A stretch of 57,692 nucleotides of DNA from Oscillospiraceae bacterium (GTDB lineage: Bacteria > Bacillota > Clostridia > Oscillospirales > Oscillospiraceae): contig JAFROD010000005.1 of the NCBI GenBank assembly GCA_017429835.1, forward strand, positions 1-57,692, given 5' to 3'. The position numbers and the translations under genes are program-made. This document shows positions 18,978 to 25,353 of this stretch, piece by piece. Numbering within the stretch: the first letter of the stretch is position 1; every line of letters starts with the position of its first letter. The notes under the pieces are model-generated. The model saw nothing but the letters and a program-made list of their open reading frames with translations. It was not told where the DNA came from and searched no databases.

Positions 18978-19036
18978 TACAATCGCCCTCCTACAAAGGT
19001 TTACTTCTATCAGAAATGAAATATAAAGCGGAAAGA

Positions 19037-19164
19037 AATGTGTACTTTTTTTCCCAATTTAACATTGAATCATACAATTACTTATGATATAATTATTAAC
19101 TGGTTATGTGCGCCATAATGCGACACAGACACATAATTTTCAAGTGGCAACAATAGTACACAAT
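19037..19164. promoter_or_regulatory. Candidate invertible promoter segment (phase switch)
   Basis: Two 30-bp imperfect inverted repeats, 19037-19066 and 19135-19164, match at 23 of 30 positions. They share a perfect core TGTGTACT (AGTACACA on the right). Between and partly overlapping them is a promoter directed to the right, away from the giant gene that begins at 18977. A serine DNA invertase gene starts its stop side at 19203, directly next to the segment. Inversion would put the promoter about 125-155 bases upstream of the giant gene's GTG, facing it. The region is AT-rich, so some of the pairing could be chance. Inversion itself is inferred. Confidence 0.6.
19065..19093 (+). promoter_or_regulatory. 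Right-facing promoter inside the candidate switch
   Basis: TTGAAT (19065-19070), 17-bp spacer, TATAAT (19088-19093). No plus-strand gene lies downstream; it would only make antisense RNA to the invertase. The best minus-strand candidate facing the giant gene (TTGAAA-17-CATTAT) is clearly weaker. This orphan direction is why I read the segment as being in its OFF state. Confidence 0.75.
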
Positions 19165-19202
19165 TTTTACACCTTTTTTATTCTTTTCGTTGTAAAATGT
19201 GG

Positions 19203-19790
19203 CTATTCGCTCTCTGTTCCTCTGCACCAGTTGCGGAAGGTCGTGCGGGAGATATGCAGCCGCCTTGCCGCCTCTCTGCCCGAAATCTCGCCGCGCTCAT
19301 ACATCGCCTTGCATTCGACGAATTCTTCCGGCCGCTCCATCGCCCTCCTGCCGAATTTCACGCCGCGCGCCTTCGCCGCGGCGATCCCCTCCGCCTGCCG
19401 CTGGCGGATGAATTCCCGCTCCGTCTGCGCGACGTAGGACAGCAGCTGCAGCACGATGTCCGCGATCAGAACGCCGGTCAGATCGCGATTCTGCCGCGTA
19501 TCCAGCAGCGGCATATCCAGCACCACGACCGCCGCCTGCTTCTCCTTCGTGAGCGCTCTCCATTGCTCCAGTATCTCATCATAGTTTCTTCCGAGCCGGT
19601 CGATGCTCTTGATCACAAGCGTATCGTCCTTTTTGATTCTCCGCAGCATCCTCTGATACTGCGGACGCGCAAAGTCTTTGCCGGATTGCTTATCGACGTA
19701 GATCCGATCAACGCCGAATTCCCGCAGCGCGATCAACTGCCGCTCCTCACGTTGCTCTTTTGAAGAAACCCGTGCGTAGCCGTAGTTCAT
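19203..19790 (-). CDS. Serine DNA invertase/resolvase
   Basis: A 195-residue small serine recombinase. The N-terminal catalytic domain begins MNYGYARVSSKEQREERQ with the nucleophile in the RVS motif, and continues with KSIDRLGRN and the long E helix. A C-terminal helix-turn-helix (GREAARRLHISRTTFRNW) gives the usual Hin/Gin/resolvase length and layout. These enzymes invert or resolve DNA at paired ~26-30 bp sites. It lies directly beside the inverted-repeat segment at 19037-19164, its most likely substrate. Its ATG overlaps the stop of a 10-codon leader. It has no transposase partner or transposon ends nearby, which favours a dedicated invertase over a transposon resolvase (inference). Confidence 0.85.
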   Translation of the reverse strand: MNYGYARVSSKEQREERQLIALREFGVDRIYVDKQSGKDFARPQYQRMLRRIKKDDTLVIKSIDRLGRNYDEILEQWRALTKEKQAAVVVLDMPLLDTRQNRDLTGVLIADIVLQLLSYVAQTEREFIRQRQAEGIAAAKARGVKFGRRAMERPEEFVECKAMYERGEISGREAARRLHISRTTFRNWCRGTESE

Positions 19791-19819
19791 AACAATCCCT
19801 CCTTGAAGTCGTAAATCAT
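19787..19819 (-). CDS. Ten-codon leader peptide coupled to the invertase
   Basis: Encodes MIYDFKEGLL with its own AAAGGAGG ribosome site, and its TGA overlaps the invertase ATG as ATGA (19787-19790). Inside the leader, AAGGAGG also serves the invertase start. The leader's ribosome site lies in one arm of the hairpin at 19823-19871, so leader translation may gate invertase expression (inference). Confidence 0.55.
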   Translation of the reverse strand: MIYDFKEGLL

Positions 19820-19822
19820 AGA

Positions 19823-19871
19823 AAAACCTCCTTTGTTTTTGCGTTCATTGTAGCAAAACAAAGGAGGTTTT
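19823..19871 (-). terminator. 17-bp hairpin sequestering the leader's ribosome site
   Basis: Arms 19823-19839 and 19855-19871 are perfect complements: AAAACCTCCTTTGTTTT pairs with AAAACAAAGGAGGTTTT. Read on the minus strand the second arm holds AAAGGAGG and ends in a T run. It can act as terminator of the radical SAM gene, as a ribosome-site lock, or both. Confidence 0.75.
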
Positions 19872-19898
19872 CGTTCCGAAGCCGTCCGCGCCGTTCGT

Positions 19899-21020
19899 TC
19901 AGCGCTCTTCGCCGTATTCCGTTTTCCAGTATTGCATCATCGCGTCGATATAGCTCCGCTTCATCCGGCAGACGTAGTCCGGTCTGCCGTTGAAACGCCC
20001 CGTCTCACAGTAGCACATCGCGGCGCACGCCTGACAGATGTTTTTGACGTCGCAGGAATTGCACTCCGGCGGCAGACGGATCGCCGCCGCGTTCACCCTC
20101 GTCTGTCTCCACGCCTCAGCAAAGCCCGTTTCCAGCACGTTCACTGCAGGCTCCGCCATCTGTCCGCAGGGCAGCATCTTTCCGTCCCAGTCGATCCAGA
20201 AGGAGGATTTCCCCGCGCGGCAATGGATCGTATCGCCGACGAGCTCGCCGCAATCCTCTTCGCTGTCCGCGTCCGGCGAGACCTTGTTGCACAGCGCCTG
20301 CACGCGCTTCAAAAACTGCGCTTTCGTAAATCTCGTGAATTCGTACTGCGCCTGCAGCCTTCCCGCTTCCTCGGCGTCCATGCGGAAGCTCTGTCCGCAC
20401 AGCTCCGGGTGCAGCCGGATCGGCGGGAACATATACGTCGCCGCCTGCGTCCGGATGTTCAGGCGTTCTGCGGTTTCCAAAACGTTCTTCAGCTCGCGCC
20501 TGTTCGTCGGCGTGACCGACATGTTCACCTTGACCTCGACCCCCGACGCGCGCAGCGCTTCGATATTGCGGATCACGCGATCGTAGGCGGGTACGCCGCA
20601 GAGCTGCTCGTAGGTCTCGTCGCTCGTCCCGTAGAGGGAAATATTGATCCGCGTCGGCGGATCGTTCTTTATGAGCTCCAGAAGCTTGCCCTCCAACAGC
20701 ACGCCGTTGGAATTGACGGTGACGAGCAGCCCCATTTCCTTGAACTTATGCATAAGTTCCGGAAAATCCGGGCGAAGCGTCGGCTCCCCGCCGGTCAGCA
20801 GCAGAAATACCGTCCCCGCGTCCCTCGCTTCTTTGCCGATCCGCAGCCATTCCTCCGTCGTCAGCTCCCTGCCGCGCTTGACCTGTTCCTCCTGCGTCAG
20901 GTGCACGTAGCACATCTTGCAGTTGAAATTACAGCGCGGAGTCAGTTCGAACGTCCCGCCGGTCGGCAGACCGAGCTGCATTCCCTTTCTGTGAAGGTAT
21001 TGCACCAATTTCGGTTCCAT
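19899..21020 (-). CDS. Radical SAM/SPASM-domain protein
   Basis: A 373-residue protein with the radical SAM cluster motif C30-NFN-C34-KM-C37 and LLTGGEPTLR for SAM binding. The C-terminal Cys-rich SPASM region includes CNSCDVKNICQAC and CYCETG, which would hold auxiliary Fe-S clusters. SPASM proteins typically modify ribosomally made peptides or partner enzymes. ATG 21020 follows GAGGAGG, and a TTGCAA-17-TAAAAT promoter lies upstream. No precursor is adjacent; the closest small Cys peptide is the one at 7615-7854 in the same strand block, so a link is only conjecture. It could also be a stand-alone heme/PQQ-like maturase. Downstream comes the leader-invertase pair. Confidence 0.85.
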   Translation of the reverse strand: MEPKLVQYLHRKGMQLGLPTGGTFELTPRCNFNCKMCYVHLTQEEQVKRGRELTTEEWLRIGKEARDAGTVFLLLTGGEPTLRPDFPELMHKFKEMGLLVTVNSNGVLLEGKLLELIKNDPPTRINISLYGTSDETYEQLCGVPAYDRVIRNIEALRASGVEVKVNMSVTPTNRRELKNVLETAERLNIRTQAATYMFPPIRLHPELCGQSFRMDAEEAGRLQAQYEFTRFTKAQFLKRVQALCNKVSPDADSEEDCGELVGDTIHCRAGKSSFWIDWDGKMLPCGQMAEPAVNVLETGFAEAWRQTRVNAAAIRLPPECNSCDVKNICQACAAMCYCETGRFNGRPDYVCRMKRSYIDAMMQYWKTEYGEER

Positions 21021-21097
21021 CGCGTCCTCCTCGCGTTGTCAATCCCGCTCGTGGGAAAGAGCAAAATTGCGATTCTCTTAACAACGTCGTTTTTCCG

Positions 21098-21126
21098 ATT
21101 TTATCACGCGCACTTTTTTTTTGCAA
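21098..21126 (-). promoter_or_regulatory. Promoter of the radical SAM gene
   Basis: Minus strand: TTGCAA (21126-21121), 17-bp spacer with an A-tract, TAAAAT (21103-21098). A ribosome site GAGGAGG precedes ATG 21020. Confidence 0.7.
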
Positions 21127-21513
21127 GAAAAACTGCGAGCCATCGCCTGCCGCGCCCTTGACGGGGCTGGGCTTGTGCCTCCTTTGGGGCATCGCGGCGA
21201 CCCACGGGGAGAGCCAGCCAATCCGGAATGCCGCGCGCAGGCCGGGGTCGTCCTTTTTGAAGAAGAACCAGCTTGCTGCCAGGTCGGCGAGAAGCGTCGC
21301 GCCGGTGCCGACCCATGTTGCAAGGTCGCATTCTCTGGAGGGGTTTTCGCTCATCGTATTTTCTTTATTTCGTAAATCCGAGCAAAAATCAATCCCAACC
21401 GCGAAAAAGCGATTGACCTGCGCGGCGTTCATGTTGGGGAAGCTCGCCGGGGCGCTTCCGCTCACTGCACGGGTCGGAACGTGCGCTTGTAATCGTTTTA
21501 CAGAGAAATACTA
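21127..21513. other. Intergenic stretch with no recognised feature
   Basis: Between the divergent radical SAM and sensor genes. A minus-strand frame runs through it (from an ATG at 21353) but has a poor ribosome site, would overlap the radical SAM gene in another frame, and resembles nothing I know. I see no RNA gene or repeat. Confidence 0.5.
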
Positions 21514-21542
21514 TTGACAGAACTACCGCGGTTTTGTACATT
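21514..21542 (+). promoter_or_regulatory. Promoter of the sensor/two-component operon
   Basis: Perfect -35 TTGACA (21514-21519), 17-bp spacer, TACATT (21537-21542), about 95 bases before ATG 21637. The poor -10 suggests an activated promoter. Confidence 0.6.
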
Positions 21543-21636
21543 GGATTTATGTGAAAGATCGAAGGATCGCATGTGCAGATTGCATATTTGTATTGAAACA
21601 ACTGCCTGAAGATTCCGGTGAAGGAGCGGTGAGGGG

Positions 21637-23271
21637 ATGAAAACACGGACGGCGACGGCGCTGTTTATCGTGCTGCTGCTTTTGGCGGGCGTCTGCAACG
21701 CGCTGCAGCGGTCGCAGACTCCTTTTTTCGAAACGCTGTTGTTCTGCGTAAATTTCATGATCTACGCGAGCCTCCTGCTGTTCTGGCTCCAGTCGGTGCG
21801 GGCGCGGCTCCTGCCGACGCGGGCGCGGGCTTATGTCGTTGCGGCGGCAATTCTGATGCTGACGTATCTGGTGATCCGCGTGTTCAAGTACCGCATCGTC
21901 GGCGACGCGTTGACGCCGCAGCGTTACGCGGTTTACGCCTATTGGGCGCCGCAGACGCTGATCCCGACGCTGTTTCTGATGACCTGCCTGCGCATCCGCC
22001 GCGGCGAAAGCGAAACAAAGCGCTATCCTGAAGCCCTGCTGCTGATCCCCGCCTGTCTGCTTTCCGCGATGGCGCTGACGAACGATTTGCACGCGCTGGT
22101 CTACGCGCCGCGCGTCCCGCTGGCGGAATTTGCCGTGCAGACCGGAAAATATGCGCTCCGTCCGGGCTTTTATCTGATATACGCATGGATGGGGCTGACG
22201 GCTGCCGTCGGGATCGCGCTGCTGATCCGCGAAAGCGGCAAGCGTCCGCGCGTCCTATTCCCGCTGATCGGGCTGATCGCGCTTTGGGCAGCGCTGGTCT
22301 TTACTACCACGCTGGTCATCGAGCATTATGATCTGCCGCGACCGTTCGGCGTGCCGGAAATCCATATTTTCTGTATGCTCGGCTTCTTTGAAATCTGTAT
22401 CCGCAGGCGCCTTTTGCCGTACAACGAAAACCATTCCGCGTATTTTTCGCGGCTCAAACTGCCGGTCCGCATCACGGATCGAAACCTCATGCCGGTCTAT
22501 CGGACGAACGCGCCGATCGAGGCGACGGAGGCGCGGCTTTTGGATGCGCTCCATGCGCCGGTCTATCTGAGCGAGGACGTCCGCCTTTCCGGAATGAAGA
22601 TACGGGCGGGCTACGCCTTTTGGACGGAGGACGAGCGAGAGCTCCACAAGGAGCAAAGCCGCCTGACGAGCGCGAACGAGCTGTTGAGCGAGGAAAACGA
22701 CCTGATCGCCGTGGAGAATCAGCTCAAGGAGAAGCAGGCGATCCTCGACGCGCAGAACCGCGTCTACGACCGCATCGCCGCCGCGCTCTATCCCAAGCAG
22801 AAGACAATCGAAGCGCTGCTCGCATCGACCGCGCCGGACGCGGCGGACTTTTCGCGGGTGCTCGGGCAGTGCTGCGTGCTGAACGCCTGGTCGAAGCGAA
22901 AGAGCAATCTGCTGCTTTTATCCGAGGAAACTCTGCCGACGCCCAACCGCGAGCTGTTTCTGGCGCTGCAGGAATCCGCGCGCTCGCTCCAATGCTGCGG
23001 CATCGCGGCGGACGCGGTCGGCGAGGAATACGCGTCGCTGCCGCTTTCCGCAATTCATAAACTCTACGACGCCTTTGAGACGGTGTTGGAGGCGTGGCTG
23101 CCCGATCTGCGCCGCCTGACGGTTTCCCTGGCGGAGGACGGCGTTCGGATTGCCGCCGAGGGAGATCGGCTGCCTGCGCTTCCGGAGACGGATCTGTCCA
23201 TCGAACGAAAGCAGACGGAGGACGGCACCTTCCTGACGATCCGCTTGCAGGAGGGGGGTGCGGGCGCATGA
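21637..23271 (+). CDS. Seven-TM sensor with degenerate kinase region
   Basis: A 544-residue protein. About seven membrane helices fill residues 5-270. A coiled coil follows (LHKEQSRLTSANELLSEEND...NQLKEKQAIL), then a domain laid out like a histidine-kinase core (RIAAALYPKQKTIEALL where the H-box would be, and SAIHKLYDAFETVLE where the N-box would be). The phospho-His and the Asn/Gly ATP-binding motifs are missing. It therefore looks like a pseudokinase sensor. It overlaps the true kinase gene by ATGA (23268-23271), so the pair probably forms one sensing complex in the membrane: this subunit senses, the next phosphorylates (inference). Confidence 0.75.
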   Translation: MKTRTATALFIVLLLLAGVCNALQRSQTPFFETLLFCVNFMIYASLLLFWLQSVRARLLPTRARAYVVAAAILMLTYLVIRVFKYRIVGDALTPQRYAVYAYWAPQTLIPTLFLMTCLRIRRGESETKRYPEALLLIPACLLSAMALTNDLHALVYAPRVPLAEFAVQTGKYALRPGFYLIYAWMGLTAAVGIALLIRESGKRPRVLFPLIGLIALWAALVFTTTLVIEHYDLPRPFGVPEIHIFCMLGFFEICIRRRLLPYNENHSAYFSRLKLPVRITDRNLMPVYRTNAPIEATEARLLDALHAPVYLSEDVRLSGMKIRAGYAFWTEDERELHKEQSRLTSANELLSEENDLIAVENQLKEKQAILDAQNRVYDRIAAALYPKQKTIEALLASTAPDAADFSRVLGQCCVLNAWSKRKSNLLLLSEETLPTPNRELFLALQESARSLQCCGIAADAVGEEYASLPLSAIHKLYDAFETVLEAWLPDLRRLTVSLAEDGVRIAAEGDRLPALPETDLSIERKQTEDGTFLTIRLQEGGAGA

Positions 23272-24539
23272 CTGCTTTGAATGAAATCGGCGCGCGCGGT
23301 CTTTGGTATCTCTTTTGCCTGACCGCGCTGGCGCTCGTCCTCATGGCGCTGCTTTGTCTGATTCAGACGGTGCGCTGCGGACGGCGGCGGGGACGCGCTG
23401 CCCTTGCCGCCGGAACGCTGCTGCTGGGCTTCGGCGTCTTCGTCGTGCTGTTGGACTGCGCGTTCGTTCCGGTTCTTTCCCCGGAGGATTATGCGCTGGT
23501 GCGCCCGTTCCAATGGTGTTTCTTCGCGCTGCCCTGGCTTTGGTATGCGATCGCAGAGCTTCTCGTCGCCGCGCTCCTGCTCCTGCAGTTCAAAAGCATC
23601 GCCAGCTACCGCCGCACGCACCTGACGCCCGACGCCATACGGGAAACGCTCGATCTGCTCCCCGAGGGCGTCGCCGTCAGCAGGCAGGACGGCACCGTAC
23701 TGCTCTGCAATCTAAAAATGAACGAACTCGTCCGCGCGTTGACCGGCGCGGGGCTTTCCGACGCGGGACGTTTCTGGACGCACGTTTTACAAGCGGGTCA
23801 GGAGCAAAACGGGCAGTATTGGGTGCAGCTTCCGTCGGAAAGCGTCTGGCAGTTTGAAAAAGGAACTCTCAGCATGGAGGACGGAGCATACGTCTGTCTC
23901 CGCGCGACCGACGTGACCGAGCGCTGGCGCATCGTCAAGGATCTGGAGGCCAAGCACGCCCATCTGCAGGACGTGCGGCGGCGCATGCAGGCGGTCAGCG
24001 ACCTGTCCGGCGACATGTTCGTCGCGCAGGAGGAGGCGAACGCGCGCGTCGCGCTGCACAACCAGCTCGGGCAGGTGCTTTTGATGGGCAAGCGTTTGAT
24101 CGAGCATCCGGAGAACACCGACGCGGAGATCGTCCGGCTGACGACGAAACAGATGAACGGTTTTCTGCTGGGCGAGGCGGAAACGCCCGCGCCGGAGAAG
24201 GAAACCACCCTGCAGGACGCGATCTCCGCAGCGAGCAGCATCGGCGTAGCAGTGGAGCTGCGCGGGACGCCGCCGCAGGACGAGGGACTCTTGCGCCTGC
24301 TGCCGCAGGCGATCCGCGAGTGCGCCGCCAATACCGTCAAGCACGCGCAGGGCGACCGCCTGACGGTCGGATTTGCGCCGGACGGACGCGGCTTCACCGT
24401 CACCAACAACGGCAATCCGCCGAGTGCGCCGATCCGCGAAAGCGGCGGTCTGAAGAATCTGAAAGAAGCGGCGGAAGCGCTCGGCGCAGCGGCAAGAATC
24501 GGGCACGCGCCCGCGTTTACGCTGACAATCGAACTATAA
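23268..24539 (+). CDS. Sensor histidine kinase
   Basis: A 423-residue protein, ATG 23268 overlapping the previous stop. It has three or four membrane helices to residue ~107, a PAS-like segment (LLPEGVAVSRQDGTVLLCNLKMN, about 130-215 overall), a coiled coil, and a dimerisation box with a plausible phospho-acceptor (VALHNQLGQ, His264). The ATPase N-box is RECAANTVKHA (Asn355) and the G-box region is SGGLKNLKEAAEALGA. It should phosphorylate the NarL-type regulator encoded 134 bases downstream. A terminator follows its stop, so the regulator is probably transcribed partly on its own. Confidence 0.85.
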   Translation: MTALNEIGARGLWYLFCLTALALVLMALLCLIQTVRCGRRRGRAALAAGTLLLGFGVFVVLLDCAFVPVLSPEDYALVRPFQWCFFALPWLWYAIAELLVAALLLLQFKSIASYRRTHLTPDAIRETLDLLPEGVAVSRQDGTVLLCNLKMNELVRALTGAGLSDAGRFWTHVLQAGQEQNGQYWVQLPSESVWQFEKGTLSMEDGAYVCLRATDVTERWRIVKDLEAKHAHLQDVRRRMQAVSDLSGDMFVAQEEANARVALHNQLGQVLLMGKRLIEHPENTDAEIVRLTTKQMNGFLLGEAETPAPEKETTLQDAISAASSIGVAVELRGTPPQDEGLLRLLPQAIRECAANTVKHAQGDRLTVGFAPDGRGFTVTNNGNPPSAPIRESGGLKNLKEAAEALGAAARIGHAPAFTLTIEL

Positions 24540-24544
24540 AATCA

Positions 24545-24570
24545 GCCTCCCCGCACGGGGAGGCCTTTTC
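24545..24570 (+). terminator. Terminator after the histidine kinase gene
   Basis: GCCTCCCC, GCAC loop, GGGGAGGC, then CTTTTC. Perfect 8-bp GC-rich stem within ten bases of the kinase stop. Confidence 0.85.
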
Positions 24571-24673
24571 ATGGGAAATGGTACACTTGGGTGATATACA
24601 ACAAATCGGGAATGGGCTAAAATGAAAGTGTATAGGTGCATCCATTCTCGGCTGAGAGAGGAGGTGCGTGCGT

Positions 24674-25339
24674 TTGGCCGAGCGCATCAAAGTCGTCGTA
24701 GCGGACGATCAGAATATCTCGCGCGGTTTCTTTGAAATGTACGTTCGGGCGTCTACCCGTTACGAGCTGCTCGCCGGTCTGCGGACCGCGCGGGAAGCGA
24801 TGAAGTACGTGGACGAGCACGCGGTCGATCTGCTGATTCTGGACGTGCTGATGGCGGACGGGATCGACGGCCTGACCGCCGCCGGACAGATCAAGCAGCG
24901 CCATCCGGAGGTCAAGATCATCCTGACTACCTCCGCCTCGGAGACGAGCTGGGAGGCGCAGGCGCGGCAATTCGGCGTGGAGAGCTTCTGGTACAAGGAA
25001 TACGACGACCACAGCCTCATCGAGATCATGGACCGGACCGCCGCGGGCGAATCGGTCTATCCCGGTGATCCGCCGCGGGTGCCGTTCGGCAAGGCGACGC
25101 GCCACGATCTGACCGAACGCGAGCTGGAGGTGCTGCGCGAGCTGACCGGCAGCTTAACGAACGAGGAAATCGCCGTGCGGCTCCACATCTCCGTCAACAC
25201 CGTCAAGCGCCACCTGCAGAACATCATGGCAAAGACCGGCTTTGATAACCGGTTGGAGCTGGCGATGAACGCGCGGCTGCTGGGACTTGTCGTGAGCGAC
25301 AAGGACCGGCTCCGCAAAACCCAAGAACAAAAAACATAG
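24674..25339 (+). CDS. NarL/LuxR-family response regulator
   Basis: About 221 residues: a receiver domain (VVVADDQNISR acidic pocket, phospho-acceptor Asp57 in LLILDVLMADGIDG, conserved Lys in FWYKEYDD) and a C-terminal LuxR helix-turn-helix (LTERELEVLRELTGSLTNEE ... SVNTVKRHLQNIM). I prefer TTG at 24674 because GGAGG sits nine bases before it; GTG at 24668 is too close to that site. It is the cognate partner of the kinase upstream. The SLH-protein gene starts only 14 bases after its stop, so that gene is co-transcribed and perhaps controlled by it. Confidence 0.88.
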   Translation: MAERIKVVVADDQNISRGFFEMYVRASTRYELLAGLRTAREAMKYVDEHAVDLLILDVLMADGIDGLTAAGQIKQRHPEVKIILTTSASETSWEAQARQFGVESFWYKEYDDHSLIEIMDRTAAGESVYPGDPPRVPFGKATRHDLTERELEVLRELTGSLTNEEIAVRLHISVNTVKRHLQNIMAKTGFDNRLELAMNARLLGLVVSDKDRLRKTQEQKT

Positions 25340-25353
25340 GAGGAATCCAACCC

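Noticed and set aside
7842..19019. Uninterrupted plus-strand frame of over 3,700 codons opposite the giant GLUG gene
   Set aside because: It mirrors the minus-strand gene, has no signal peptide or domains, and an Arg/Ala/Val/Asp-rich composition. Codon bias and repeats of the real gene suppress stops in that frame.
19107..19127. Near-palindrome TGTG...CATaATG...CACA as the invertase crossover site
   Set aside because: It is a single internal site, while inversion needs two; the 30-bp flanking repeats fit better. It may still be a regulator or accessory site.
20929..21465. Minus-strand frame upstream of the radical SAM gene
   Set aside because: No good ribosome site, overlaps the radical SAM gene in another frame, crosses its promoter, and resembles no family.
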